Assembly (NCBI GenBank): GCA_020850355.1
Contig: JADZEX010000030.1
Location: forward strand, 62,001-126,000
Direction: 5' to 3'
Length of the DNA stretch: 64,000 nt
Source of the DNA: Fimbriimonadaceae bacterium
GTDB taxonomy: Bacteria; Armatimonadota; UBA10988
The notes below the pieces were generated by a model. The model was not told the origin of the DNA. It searched no databases and saw nothing but the letters and a program-made list of their open reading frames with translations. The stretch's first letter is position 1. The number at the start of each line of letters is the position of its first letter. This document shows positions 1 to 8,638 of this stretch, in pieces. The position numbers and the translations under genes were made by a program.

Positions 1-818
1 TACAGGAAGTTGTCGAGCATGCCGAGCCCGCGGAGGTAGTCGTAGTCGCGGCTACGGGCCCCGGCCAACTTCTCGGCCGGCAGCCACCAGTTGGCGGCCA
101 GAGTCCGCCAGAAGAGCCCAAGCAACGCGCGCGCCGCCTGCTTGCCGGCCGGTCGCTGACCGAATCGCTCGAGCAGCACCAGGTCTTCCAGGTCGACGCC
201 GGTGTAGGTCGGGCTGTTGTACTCGCTGACCCCCACCTCGGCGATGGTGGCGGTGATCTCATCGAGCCGCGCATAGCCCTCGGCGGTGGCCGCCGCGTCA
301 CCGAGTTGTTCGCCCAGCAAGATCAGGTTGCTGGCGTTCATCAGCGCGATGTTGGTGTAGGTCGGCTGGACCCGGTGCAGCGTGCAGCCGCTGATGCTCC
401 GCCGGAGGAGGTCTTCCAGCAGCTCCCGCGCCCGTGCGCTGAGGCGGTCGCGGTGGCGGATCCAGACCACCGTGCCGTTTTGCATGCAGAACTCGACCGA
501 GTTGAGATCGGTCACGGCGTCATCGCGCAGGTACCAGGTGAAATTGCCGAGGGTCGGGCTGTCGGCCGTCCGGTCCTGCTCGGCCGCGGCGACCTGGAAG
601 AGCCGCTCGCAGCGATCGAGGTTGGTGTTGGCTTCGCAGTAGATCAGTGCCGCCGCGAAGAGGTCGCGGGTGCTGTTCTCGACAGGTGGCTCGACCTGCA
701 CCCTCGTCCAGAGCCGTTCCTGCGCGGCGGCCAGTTCTTGCCAGCGGGCCGGTGGGTCGGTCAAGGCCGCCCCGGCGCCGCTGGCGGCCAGGGTCACGGT
801 CAGCAGCAGCCAGCGCAT
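1..818 (-). CDS. Secreted protein of unknown function (C-terminus off window)
   Basis: This gene is read on the complement. It begins at the ATG at 818 and is still open at base 1, so about 272 residues are visible and the C-terminus is missing. It opens with a typical Sec signal peptide (MRWLLLTVTLAASGAGA). The rest is rich in Leu, Ala and Glu and looks mainly helical, with regular Tyr, Trp and Asn positions such as ARLDEITATI and YTGVDLEDLVLLERFG, as in alpha-toroid polysaccharide lyases, but I cannot assign it to a family. It starts 11 bases after the sulfatase stop, so it is probably cotranscribed with the sulfatase and may act on the same exported or extracellular glycan. Function is unknown. 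Confidence 0.75.
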   Translation of the reverse strand, partial: MRWLLLTVTLAASGAGAALTDPPARWQELAAAQERLWTRVQVEPPVENSTRDLFAAALIYCEANTNLDRCERLFQVAAAEQDRTADSPTLGNFTWYLRDDAVTDLNSVEFCMQNGTVVWIRHRDRLSARARELLEDLLRRSISGCTLHRVQPTYTNIALMNASNLILLGEQLGDAAATAEGYARLDEITATIAEVGVSEYNSPTYTGVDLEDLVLLERFGQRPAGKQAARALLGLFWRTLAANWWLPAEKLAGARSRDYDYLRGLGMLDNFL

Positions 819-829
819 CGCGGTCTCCG

Positions 830-2218
830 TCAGGTCAGGTCGGGATCGTCGCTGGCGCGCCGCAGGGCGGTCAACCGCTCGCGGAGCTCGGCGACGACCG
901 GCTGGTGGGCCGGCGAGTCGATCAGGTTGCGGGTCTCGTGCGGGTCTTCCTGGAGGTCCAGCAGTTCCCACTCCTGGGGCTCGTCGAAGTAGTGGATCAG
1001 CTTGTACCGCTCACCGCGCACGCCGCGGTTCTTGCGGACGCTGTGGGCCCCGGGGAACTCGTAATACTCGTACAGGAAGTCGCGCCGCCAGTCGGCCGGG
1101 GTCGGGCCTGTCAGCAGTGGCACCAGGCTGCGCCCATGCTGGCGCGGCAGCGGCGGTGCACCGGCCAGGTCCAGCAGCGTCGGCGCCAGGTCGAGGTGGG
1201 TCGCCAGCGCGGTCGGGCGCTGCCCCGCGGCAATCCGGCGCGGGTAGCGCACCAGCAGCGGCACGCGCAGCGACGGTTCGTACATCAGCCGCTTGTCGAA
1301 CCAGCGGTACTCGCCGTTGAAGAAGCCGTTGTCCGAGGAGTAGACGCAGCAGGTGTCGTCGGTCAGACCAAGTTCGTCGAGGGCCCCCAACACCCGGCCG
1401 ACGTTGTCGTCGACACCGCACAGGCAGCGGTAGTAGCGGCGCATGAAGTCGTCGTAGTCACGGAAGTCCTCAAAGTCGCCGATCCGCATGTCGACTTGTT
1501 GCACGGCGCGGGGCTTGCCGCTGAGGTCGGCGTCGAAGGTCGGCGGACGCGGGAAGGTGACGTCGCGGTAGCGCGCTTCGTAGCGCGGTGCGCACTGCCA
1601 GCTGCGGTGGGGCGACTTGAACCACAGCAGCAGGCAGAACGGCTGGCGATGGTCGCGCTTCAGGAACGAGATGGCATGGTCGGTCAGGATGTCGTCCATG
1701 TAGCCGTCGTAGCGCCGGTCGGGCTCCTGGTTCTCGGCGATCGGTGGGTTGAAGTAGGCTCCTTGTCCACGGAAGCCGAAGTAGTAATCCCAGGTCCGAC
1801 CGCGCCCGAAACCGGGCGAGTGCCACTTGCCGATGAAGGCGGTCTCGTAGCCGTCGCGCCGCAGGACCTCGGGGAAGATCACTTGCTCCGGCGGCAGGCC
1901 GTTCTTCTGATCGTTCGTCCGCACGCCGTGGCTGTGGCTGTAGAGGCCGGTCAAGTTGCAGGCCCGGCTCGGCCCACAGAGTGAGTTGGTGACGAACATC
2001 CGCTGGAAGAAGGCACCCTCACGCGCCAGCCGGTCCATCTGCGGCGACTGGAAGACCGGGTGCCCGGCGCAGCTCATCGAGTCCCAGCGCTGGTCATCGG
2101 TCATCAGGAAGACGAAGCTCGGCCGGCGGTCGGCCCCGCGGGTGGCCCCGGCCAGCAACGCAGCCGCTGAAGTGCTCAGGAAGTCGCGACGTTGAAGCGA
2201 GCGCACGGGCGTCTCCAC
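830..2218 (-). CDS. Type I sulfatase (arylsulfatase family), exported
   Basis: This 462-residue protein hydrolyses sulfate esters, probably from glycans, outside the cytoplasm. A twin-arginine-type leader (RRDFLSTSAAALLAG, residues 10-24) precedes the alkaline-phosphatase-fold core. Metal ligands are visible in MTDDQ (39-43), and the formylglycine signature CGPSR is at 81-85, so this is the Cys-type enzyme that needs maturation by a formylglycine-generating enzyme or an anaerobic SME. Later landmarks are GKWH and a SSDNG metal-binding segment. The length is normal for the family. It lies between a methyltransferase (34 bases upstream) and a secreted unknown protein (11 bases downstream) in one minus-strand operon. 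The exact substrate is not predictable. Confidence 0.95.
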   Translation of the reverse strand: METPVRSLQRRDFLSTSAAALLAGATRGADRRPSFVFLMTDDQRWDSMSCAGHPVFQSPQMDRLAREGAFFQRMFVTNSLCGPSRACNLTGLYSHSHGVRTNDQKNGLPPEQVIFPEVLRRDGYETAFIGKWHSPGFGRGRTWDYYFGFRGQGAYFNPPIAENQEPDRRYDGYMDDILTDHAISFLKRDHRQPFCLLLWFKSPHRSWQCAPRYEARYRDVTFPRPPTFDADLSGKPRAVQQVDMRIGDFEDFRDYDDFMRRYYRCLCGVDDNVGRVLGALDELGLTDDTCCVYSSDNGFFNGEYRWFDKRLMYEPSLRVPLLVRYPRRIAAGQRPTALATHLDLAPTLLDLAGAPPLPRQHGRSLVPLLTGPTPADWRRDFLYEYYEFPGAHSVRKNRGVRGERYKLIHYFDEPQEWELLDLQEDPHETRNLIDSPAHQPVVAELRERLTALRRASDDPDLT

Positions 2219-2252
2219 GGCGGGCGATTCCGCGCCGCGGCCCCGGCTCCTG

Positions 2253-2996
2253 CTACGGCCGCTGCGCCAGGCAGACCACCGAGACGCCCGCCGGAAGCTC
2301 GACGTGACGCAACAACCAGGCCTCGGCCTGCAGGGTCGCCAGGCACAGCCGGTTCAGCAACGGTGGCAGCTCAATCAGCGCGCAGTGCGGCTCGCTGGGC
2401 GACCGGCGACGCAGCCGCTGGCCGAGTCGCAGGGCGACCGCCGCCGGCAGCAGCAGGCTGATGCAGTATCCCAGGCGCTGCACCCGCAGACCGGCACCTT
2501 CGACCAGCGCGCGGACCTGCCGAGCGGTGTAACGCCGGAAGTGGTCGAGCGCCTCGTCGTGCTGGCTCCACAAGAACTGGTAGGCCGGCACGGTCAGCAA
2601 GAACTGCCCCCCGGGCCGCAGCATCCGGGCGACCTCGGCGGCAGCGGCGCGGTCGTCGGCGATGTGTTCGAGGACGTCCAGCGCGGTCGCCAGATGCACG
2701 CTGCCCGCGGCCAGCGGCAGGCGGGTGGCGTCGGCCTGCACCAGGCACGGCAGCCCGCGCGACTGCGACAGCGTCAGAGCGCTGCGGAACGGGTCCACCC
2801 CGACGGCCTGGCCGTAACGCTGCAGCAGCCGCAGGGTGGCACCGCTGCCGCAACCGACGTCGACGATCCGGCGGTGGGCGAGGTCGGCGGGGGTGAGATG
2901 CTGGTCGAGCAGGCTGGCCAGGATGGCCTGACGGCCGACGAACCACCAGTAGTGGTCCTCGAACGCAAACATGCGAGCGTGTTCGGTGGGCCGCAT
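2253..2996 (-). CDS. Class I SAM-dependent methyltransferase
   Basis: This 247-residue protein carries the Methyltransf_11/23 fold. Motif I VDVGCGSG follows an N-terminal segment containing EDHYWWFVGR, which is characteristic of the subfamily often linked to glycan or surface-polymer methylation. Motif IV-like LDVLEHI and post-motif MLRPGGQFLLTVP are present. I chose the ATG at 2996 because family members begin at this point; an upstream in-frame ATG at 3077 would add 27 low-complexity residues and overlap the promoter of the divergent gene. It is the first gene of the operon with the sulfatase. The methyl acceptor is unknown. Confidence 0.88.
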   Translation of the reverse strand: MRPTEHARMFAFEDHYWWFVGRQAILASLLDQHLTPADLAHRRIVDVGCGSGATLRLLQRYGQAVGVDPFRSALTLSQSRGLPCLVQADATRLPLAAGSVHLATALDVLEHIADDRAAAAEVARMLRPGGQFLLTVPAYQFLWSQHDEALDHFRRYTARQVRALVEGAGLRVQRLGYCISLLLPAAVALRLGQRLRRRSPSEPHCALIELPPLLNRLCLATLQAEAWLLRHVELPAGVSVVCLAQRP

Positions 2997-3017
2997 CGAA
3001 TCGCCTGCGGAGGCCGC

Positions 3018-3047
3018 TTGACGCCCGCCTTCCGGGACCCGTATGAT
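3018..3047 (+). promoter_or_regulatory. Sigma-70-type promoter for the TolB-like gene
   Basis: A -35 box TTGACG at 3018-3023 and a -10 box TATGAT at 3042-3047 are separated by 18 bases. The site lies in the divergent gap between the methyltransferase and the plus-strand gene starting at 3105, pointing toward the latter. Confidence 0.6.
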
Positions 3048-3104
3048 AGGAGCGCGAGGGGTGCCTGTCAAGCGCACCGACCCGCCCCGCGCCGAGCCTA
3101 CGCG

Positions 3105-4562
3105 ATGCTCTCACGGCCTTGGATCTGCTGGCTGCTGCTGCTCTGCGCCGGGCCGTGGGCGCTGGCTGAGGCAACTCCGCCCGCCGATCCGGGCGGACCG
3201 GTGACGCCGCAGCCCCCAGCCACGCCAGCCGACCCGCCGGCCACCACACCCGCCACGCCGGCCACGCCGGCCACGCCGACGGAGCCGACGGCCACGTCGC
3301 CCGAAGCGGCCAGCGAGGCCGCGGCCGCCGGCCTGGCGCCGGACGACCTGGTGATCTTCGTGCGGCAGAGCGACCTCTGGAGCGTCCGCGGCGATGGCAG
3401 CGGCCTGCGGCAGCTCACCCGCGGCGCCGACCGCGAGGTCCGGCCGACCGTCTCGCCGGACGGCAGCCTGATCGCCTACGAAGCCTACGACCTGGCGCGC
3501 AGTGACTACGATGTCTGGACCTGTACCGCCGAGGGCGGCGCCGCCACCAAGGTGCTGACCGCCGCCCGCAGCCCGGCCTGGTCCCCCGATGGCGGACGGC
3601 TGCTGTTTGCCAGCAACCGCCGCGGCTCGCTCGACATCTGGATGGCCAACCGCCAGGGCAGTGACCTGGTGCGCGTCACCGCCTCGCGCGACAACGAGTA
3701 CCTCCCGGCCTGGAGCCCCGCCGGGGACCGCATCGCCTTCGTCCGCGACATCCGCGAGGGCGGCCAGGTGCGCTACGTGATCACCGTCCGCAACGCCGCC
3801 GGCGTGGAAGACGAAGTCGCCCAGGTGCTCGGCCGGGCGGTCACCAGCCTGAGCTGGTCACCACACCAGGAGCTGCTCTTCACGGCCCGCGGCGAAGGGC
3901 TCGACAACACCATCGACCGGATCTACCGCGTCGCCGCCGACGGTGGCCAGGTGCAGGAACTGACCAGCGGCCAGGACCCCGCCACGATGGCCATCCCAAC
4001 GCCCGGCGGCGCGGGCTTCGTGTATGTCGAGACCCGGCGCTCGCAACCGCGGCTGCTGGTCCGCGCCTGGGACGGCCGGCCCGTGACGCTGCCGGGCACC
4101 ACCGATGGCGACTCCGAGCCGACCATCTTGCCCGGCCCGCTGCGCCGCGTGCCGACCGTCTGGGTGCTCGGCCGCCGCAGCTTCTACCTGCCGACGCCCG
4201 TGCTGCTGGAGGGCGATATCCTGGTGCCCTTCGCCGAGTTGGCCAAGCAGCTTGCGCTGCAGCCCGTCACCGAAGGCGACTGGCTGATTCTGCCCGCCCC
4301 AACGCGACGGGTGGCGATCAACGCGGCAACTGGTGAGGTGAAGGTCGACAACGGCGATCCCGAACCGCTGCAGCCGGCGCCGCGGATGGTCGCCAACGTC
4401 CCCCTGGTGCCGCTCCGCGCGATTGCCGAGCGGCTCGGGCTGATTGTCGAGTGGCAGGAGCGCGCGCGGCTGCTGCGGATCGGCGGTCGGCAACCGGTCA
4501 AGGAGAAACCCGCCGATGTCCCGTCCGGACCACCGCCAGCCGCCCCAGATGCGCCCGGTTGA
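3105..4562 (+). CDS. Exported TolB-like beta-propeller with copper amine oxidase N-like domain
   Basis: This 485-residue protein has a signal peptide (residues 1-21, hydrophobic run [14 protein letters not shown]), then a Pro/Thr/Ala linker with ATP repeats to about residue 80. WD40-like PD40 repeats follow to about residue 345 ([36 protein letters not shown]). The C-terminal 130 residues match the copper-amine-oxidase N-terminal-like domain (Cu_amine_oxidN1), with duplicated '[12 protein letters not shown]' and '[12 protein letters not shown]' motifs, a domain that usually binds cell-surface polymers rather than copper. It was probably exported to the periplasm as a scaffold or binding protein. 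The 3' end overlaps the rph start by 47 bases, so the two genes form one transcription unit. Confidence 0.85.
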   Translation: MLSRPWICWLLLLCAGPWALAEATPPADPGGPVTPQPPATPADPPATTPATPATPATPTEPTATSPEAASEAAAAGLAPDDLVIFVRQSDLWSVRGDGSGLRQLTRGADREVRPTVSPDGSLIAYEAYDLARSDYDVWTCTAEGGAATKVLTAARSPAWSPDGGRLLFASNRRGSLDIWMANRQGSDLVRVTASRDNEYLPAWSPAGDRIAFVRDIREGGQVRYVITVRNAAGVEDEVAQVLGRAVTSLSWSPHQELLFTARGEGLDNTIDRIYRVAADGGQVQELTSGQDPATMAIPTPGGAGFVYVETRRSQPRLLVRAWDGRPVTLPGTTDGDSEPTILPGPLRRVPTVWVLGRRSFYLPTPVLLEGDILVPFAELAKQLALQPVTEGDWLILPAPTRRVAINAATGEVKVDNGDPEPLQPAPRMVANVPLVPLRAIAERLGLIVEWQERARLLRIGGRQPVKEKPADVPSGPPPAAPDAPG

Positions 4563-5232
4563 GCTCGCCGTCGGAGTCAGCCGATGGGCTGAAGGATCCT
4601 GTGAGATCACCGTCGGCGACACCCAGGTGCTGTGCCTCGCCAGCATCGAGGAGAGCGTCCCACCGTTCCGCCGCGAGACCGGCCTGGGATGGGTCCCCGC
4701 CGAGTACGACATGCTCCCCCGCGCCACCAGCGAACGGCGCCAGCGCACCGGCCGCAGCGGCAAACCCGATGCGCGGGCGCTGGAGATCAGTCGCCTGGTC
4801 GGCCGTTCGCTGCGCAGCGTGGTGGACTTCGCCGCACTCGGCTCGCGCACCATCACGGTCGACTGCGACGTCCTGCAAGCCGACGGCGGCACGCGCACCG
4901 CCAGCATCACCGGCGCCTACGTCGCCCTGGTCGAGGCCCTCAAGACCCTCCAGGCGCGCCGGCTGTTCGCCAAGCTGCCCGTCCGCGACAGCGTCGCCGC
5001 GGTCAGCGTCGGCGTGCTCGGCAACGACGAACTGCTGGACCTCTGTTACGCCGAAGACCACCGCGCCGCCGTCGACATGAATGTTGTGATGACCGGCCGC
5101 CTGCGCCTCGTCGAGATCCAAGGCACCGCCGAGGAACGCCCCTTCAGCCGCGAGCAACTCAACCGCCTGCTGGACCTCGCCGAACAAGGCATCCGCGAAC
5201 TGACCGCCCTCCAGCAAACCGCGCTTGCCTAA
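4516..5232 (+). CDS. rph: Ribonuclease PH
   Basis: This 238-residue phosphorolytic 3'-5' exoribonuclease trims tRNA 3' ends, using phosphate and releasing nucleoside diphosphates. The family signatures are in order: [10 protein letters not shown] near the N-terminus, [44 protein letters not shown], and the catalytic [18 protein letters not shown]. Length is normal. The ATG at 4516 follows AAGGAG at 4500-4505, inside the 3' end of the TolB-like gene, so translation is likely coupled. Its TAA stop is the first base triplet of a tandemly duplicated terminator repeat. Confidence 0.96.
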   Translation: MSRPDHRQPPQMRPVELAVGVSRWAEGSCEITVGDTQVLCLASIEESVPPFRRETGLGWVPAEYDMLPRATSERRQRTGRSGKPDARALEISRLVGRSLRSVVDFAALGSRTITVDCDVLQADGGTRTASITGAYVALVEALKTLQARRLFAKLPVRDSVAAVSVGVLGNDELLDLCYAEDHRAAVDMNVVMTGRLRLVEIQGTAEERPFSREQLNRLLDLAEQGIRELTALQQTALA

Positions 5233-5340
5233 AGGGGTCAGGACCCTTTTTCGCTTGGCTGGGGTCAAACCACTTCGGCCAGCAGCCTAAAGGGGTCAGG
5301 ACCCTTTTCTTGGCTGGGGTCAGACCACTTCGGCCAGCAG
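5228..5340. repeat. Tandem duplication of a 55-58 bp unit between convergent genes
   Basis: Unit 1 spans 5228-5285 and unit 2 spans 5286-5340. They differ by a 3-base gap after the T-run and one A/G substitution. Each unit holds a near-palindrome followed by TTGGCTGGGGTC and a copy of the last 21 bases of the pduT-like gene, including its stop codon. Only unit 2 is joined to the real gene, so unit 1 carries a decayed copy of the gene end. The first unit starts on the last codons of rph. Confidence 0.9.
5231..5308. terminator. Two bidirectional hairpin terminators
   Basis: Two copies of AAAGGGGTCAGGACCCTTTT sit at 5231-5250 and 5289-5308. Each can fold as AAAGGG/CCCTTT with a 7-base loop and ends in a T-run on both strands, as expected for a bidirectional intrinsic terminator between convergent genes (rph and pduT-like). 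Confidence 0.65.
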
Positions 5341-5871
5341 CGCTGGGTGGGGGCCGCCGATCACCACGGCGTTGACGAGCAGGCCTTCCTCACGAGCGAC
5401 GGCGCGGCCGGCGTCGACGGCGGCCTGGACGTTGGAGACGCTGCCGGTGAGGGTCACGAAGGCCTTGCCACCGAGGGCCATCGCCGCGCGCAGTTCGATC
5501 AGCTCGACGTCGGCGGCCTTCACTGCGGCGTCAGCGGCCCGGATGGTGGTGACCACGCTGAAGGTCTCGAGGCAGCCGAAGGCGTCGCGCAGCACGGGGG
5601 TGGTGGCGCCGCTGAGGGCTGGGAAGACCTTCTCATGGACCCGGGCGATGACCTCGCTGTTGATCACGGCGAAGGGCTCGACCGCGGCCCCGGCTTCGAC
5701 CGACGCCGTGACGCTGGAGACGTCACCACCGACCAGGATGAGGTACTTGCCCGAGCAGATCGAGCGCGCCAGCAGCACTTCGCTGGCAGCAGCCTTGAGC
5801 ATCGCGTCGAGGGCCTGAAAGCCGCTGGCGACGCTGGTCAGTTCGAGCAGTCCAATCGCCCGATCGCTCAT
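5320..5871 (-). CDS. pduT: Tandem-domain bacterial microcompartment shell protein, PduT-like
   Basis: This 183-residue protein has two BMC domains: residues 1-90 (AIGLLELTSVASGFQALDAM) and about 95-183 (GCLETFSVVTTIRAADAAVK). Such BMC-T proteins form pseudohexameric trimers in microcompartment shells. Cys39 in the ARSICSGKY loop matches the pore cysteine of Salmonella PduT that binds a [4Fe-4S] cluster at the trimer centre, so electron transfer across a shell is likely. The start at 5871 overlaps the stop of the pduS-like gene (TGATG), so translation is coupled. An upstream in-frame ATG would add 20 unrelated residues. No other shell gene is in this window. Confidence 0.93.
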   Translation of the reverse strand: MSDRAIGLLELTSVASGFQALDAMLKAAASEVLLARSICSGKYLILVGGDVSSVTASVEAGAAVEPFAVINSEVIARVHEKVFPALSGATTPVLRDAFGCLETFSVVTTIRAADAAVKAADVELIELRAAMALGGKAFVTLTGSVSNVQAAVDAGRAVAREEGLLVNAVVIGGPHPALLAEVV

Positions 5872-7190
5872 CACGCCGTCTCCACCACGATCCGCGCCCC
5901 GACGGCCTGCACGATGCCGTCGACGCTGCAATGAACTCGCGCCCCGAGCTTACCGTCGGGGATCTCCGCCAGCACCTGCCCGCGCCGCACGCGCTCACCC
6001 GGCTGGACCCGTGGTTCGGCGGGGGCACCGACATGCGCGTTGAGCGCAAACTCCAGCACGCGGGCCGCCGGTCGCTCCGCGGTCCACGGGGCCGGCACGT
6101 TGTACTCGGCCAGGCCCAACCGCGCGACCAGCTTCTTGACCGGCAGGCGGCGGTCTTCGTGCAGCGGGTGCGGCCGCAGCTCGCGGCCGGTGCCCTGCCA
6201 GGTGATCCCCTGTGCCCGCAGGTCGGTCTTGGCCTGGTCGCAAGCCTCTTTCGGGAACAGGCTCTCGGGGCAACTGTAGAGGGTACAGATGCCGCAGGCG
6301 CAACAGAGCAGACCCCACTGGCTCCAGTTCACGCCGCCGCTGGCGGTGAACCCGAGCGTACGCATCACTTTGTGCGGCTGCACATCGTACCCCAGCAGAT
6401 AGCGCGGGCAGAGCTCGGTGCAGTAGCTGCACTGGTCGCAGGCCGACTTGCCGATGCGGTGCATCTGCGCGACCGGTTTGGTCTTGCGTTGGATCAGCGG
6501 ATGGCTCCGGTCGAGGACAATCAGCCCGCCGGTGGTGCGGGTCACCGGCTGCTGCCAGTCGTCGGTGAAGCGGCCCATCATGGCGCCACCGATCAGGGCC
6601 ACGGGGTCTGGCACCGTCGCTCCGCCGCAGAACTCCAGGAGCTCGGCGAAGCGCACCCCGACCGGCGTCAAGAAGGTCTGCGGCCGGGCCACCGCGCCGT
6701 TGATGCTGAACCACTTATCGACGGCGGGCACCCCGGCCGCGGCGTCGGCCAGCCACCACAGGCTCTCGACATTGTGGACCACGCAGCCGACCTGCAGCGG
6801 GATCCCGGCCGGCGGGATCAGCCGCCCGGTGGCAGCGTGGACCAGCTCGTACTCGTCGCCGCTGGGGTAGTAGTCGCCCAGCAGCAGCAGCTCGAGGTCG
6901 CTGCCGGTGAGCGCCGCCTGCAGCGCCGCGACGGCCGCGTGGCGCTTCTGCTTGATGCCAATCACCCCCCGCGTCGCGCCGACGGCCGCCATGCTGGCGC
7001 GCAGGCCGGCGATCATCTGCGGCGCGGCGCGGGTCATCAGCTCGGTATCTTTGTAGAGCAGTGGTTCGCACTCGGCGCCGTTGGCGATCACCGTGTCGGC
7101 CTGCGCGGAGACCTTCACATGGGTCGGGAACCCGGCCCCGCCGGCCCCGACCACGCCCGCCGCGCGGGCCAGGTCGCTGAGAGTCTGCAT
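5871..7190 (-). CDS. pduS: PduS-like cobalamin reductase / RnfC-family flavo-Fe-S protein
   Basis: This 439-residue RnfC-family protein matches PduS along its length. The N-terminal flavin/NADH region has GVVGAGGAGFPTHVK (residues 12-26) and NGAECEPLL. Next come the SLBB-like segment and two Fe-S motifs, CDQCSYCTELCP (251-262) and CCACGICTLYSCP (296-308), and a C-terminal lipoyl-like domain (VHCSVDGIVQAVG). In Pdu systems PduS passes electrons to cobalamin and partners with PduT. I chose the ATG at 7190 because the conserved N-terminus begins there. It is immediately upstream of pduT in a two-gene operon and divergent from a ceramidase-fold gene. What it reduces here is unknown. Confidence 0.92.
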   Translation of the reverse strand: MQTLSDLARAAGVVGAGGAGFPTHVKVSAQADTVIANGAECEPLLYKDTELMTRAAPQMIAGLRASMAAVGATRGVIGIKQKRHAAVAALQAALTGSDLELLLLGDYYPSGDEYELVHAATGRLIPPAGIPLQVGCVVHNVESLWWLADAAAGVPAVDKWFSINGAVARPQTFLTPVGVRFAELLEFCGGATVPDPVALIGGAMMGRFTDDWQQPVTRTTGGLIVLDRSHPLIQRKTKPVAQMHRIGKSACDQCSYCTELCPRYLLGYDVQPHKVMRTLGFTASGGVNWSQWGLLCCACGICTLYSCPESLFPKEACDQAKTDLRAQGITWQGTGRELRPHPLHEDRRLPVKKLVARLGLAEYNVPAPWTAERPAARVLEFALNAHVGAPAEPRVQPGERVRRGQVLAEIPDGKLGARVHCSVDGIVQAVGARIVVETA

Positions 7191-7264
7191 CGTCCGTCCG
7201 TCTCCGTGGGCAGGACCCGCCACCGCGGGCGCGAACGGCCGCGGCAGTCGCTGGGAGCCGCGCC

Positions 7265-8566
7265 GTGTCTGCACCACTGCTGGCGGGATTCGCCGTCGCC
7301 GACCTGACCCCTCCCCTGGGCTGCCGCCTCTACGGCTACCCCGTGGCCGACCGCGTCGCCGAGAGCATCCACGATCCTCTCTACGCGCGAGCCCTGGTGT
7401 TCGCGCAGGGCGACACCCAGGCGGTCTGGGTCGAACTCGATTGGTGCATGGTCGACCACCTCTCGACCGCCAGCCTGCAACTGGCCATCGCCGCCCGCTG
7501 TGGGATCCCGGCGGACCACGTCACGCTGTGCGCGATCCAGACGCACAGCGGCCCAGCGACGCAGACCGCCAACGGTTGGGGCGAGCGCGACGCTGCCTAC
7601 CTGGCCTGGGCCGAACCGCGCGTGGTCGACGCCGTGGCCGCGGCCGTCGCCGCGTTGCAGCCGGTGACCGTCGGGCTCGGCAGCATCGCCAGCGACGTCG
7701 GCATCAACCGCCGCGGGATCCGCGAGGACCACACGGTCGGCCTGGGCTACCATCCCTGGGGACCCTACGACCCGACGATGACCGTCGTGCGAGTGGTCGG
7801 CGCGAGCGGGCCGGTGGTCACGCTGGTGCATTACGGTGCGCATCCCACGGCCCAGGGGCCTGTGCGGTTCGTCTCGCGCGATTGGCCCGGTGTGCTGCTC
7901 GACCGGGTTGAGGCCCTGACCGGCGCGCCCGCGATGTTCATCAACGGCGCGGTCGGCGATGTCGGCCCTCGACTGGCCTGCCGCGCGACCACCGGCGACG
8001 GCGCCGCTGCGTCCGAGGAGGTCGGGCTGCGGGCCGCCAGCCACGCCATGCAGGCCTATCACAGCATCCGCGAGTTCCGCCCGCTGGAGCTGGCGGTGGC
8101 GGCCGCCGATCTGCCGTTGCCCTACGCCCCGTTGCCGGACCTGGCGACCGCGGAGCGTGAACTGGCCGCCGCCGCGTCGCGGCGCGACGAATGGGGCGCG
8201 GGCGCCTGCAACTACCGTTACTGGCAGGCCGTGATCGCCGCGCAGGGACAGCCCGTGCCGGCCGGTCGGCCGTACCGTCAGAGCCTCACCCAGCTCGGGC
8301 CGCTGGCGCTGGTGCCCTTGCCGGGCGAGCCGTTCGCCGCGATCGTGCTGCGCCTGCGCGACGGCAGTCCCTACCAGCACACGCTGGTCGCCAGCACCAG
8401 CAACGGCGCCTACGGCTACTTCGCGACGCGCGAGGCCCGCGCCCGCGGCGGTTACGAGGTCTGGGTCGCGCGGGCCTTCGGGGCCTGGTTGCCCAGCGAG
8501 ACGATTGACGACTACCTGGTGCAGGAGAACCTGCGCCTGCTCCGAGCCCTGGCCGCCGGCGGCTGA
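7265..8566 (+). CDS. Neutral/alkaline ceramidase-fold hydrolase
   Basis: This 433-residue protein starts at GTG and belongs to the Ceramidase_alk N-domain superfamily (PF04734). Landmarks are FAVADLTPPLG (9-19), QTHSGPATQ, YGAHPTAQ, FINGAVGDVGPR, PLPGEPF and SNGAYGYFATREA. The zinc-ligand histidines and the late Glu and Tyr seem conserved, but the position of the ceramidase nucleophile Ser (GDxS) is Gly (GDVG), so it is unlikely to be a true ceramidase. It has no signal peptide and is probably cytoplasmic. A second member of the family lies 0.7 kb downstream on the other strand. Substrate unknown. Confidence 0.88.
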   Translation: MSAPLLAGFAVADLTPPLGCRLYGYPVADRVAESIHDPLYARALVFAQGDTQAVWVELDWCMVDHLSTASLQLAIAARCGIPADHVTLCAIQTHSGPATQTANGWGERDAAYLAWAEPRVVDAVAAAVAALQPVTVGLGSIASDVGINRRGIREDHTVGLGYHPWGPYDPTMTVVRVVGASGPVVTLVHYGAHPTAQGPVRFVSRDWPGVLLDRVEALTGAPAMFINGAVGDVGPRLACRATTGDGAAASEEVGLRAASHAMQAYHSIREFRPLELAVAAADLPLPYAPLPDLATAERELAAAASRRDEWGAGACNYRYWQAVIAAQGQPVPAGRPYRQSLTQLGPLALVPLPGEPFAAIVLRLRDGSPYQHTLVASTSNGAYGYFATREARARGGYEVWVARAFGAWLPSETIDDYLVQENLRLLRALAAGG

Positions 8567-8638
8567 TCTTGCCGCGGCATGGCCGTCGCGAGCCGGCCCG
8601 GGGGTCAGAGTTGCTATGCCACTTGGAAGGAGGGCACC

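Noticed and set aside
647-1984. Long open frame on the plus strand opposite the sulfatase
   Set aside because: It is a high-GC antisense shadow with no recognisable domain; the minus strand encodes a clear sulfatase.
5228-5340. CRISPR array
   Set aside because: There are only two units with no spacers; the structure is a duplicated terminator.
5320-7190. Complete propanediol or ethanolamine microcompartment locus
   Set aside because: No other shell protein, diol dehydratase, ammonia lyase or aldehyde dehydrogenase is in the window.
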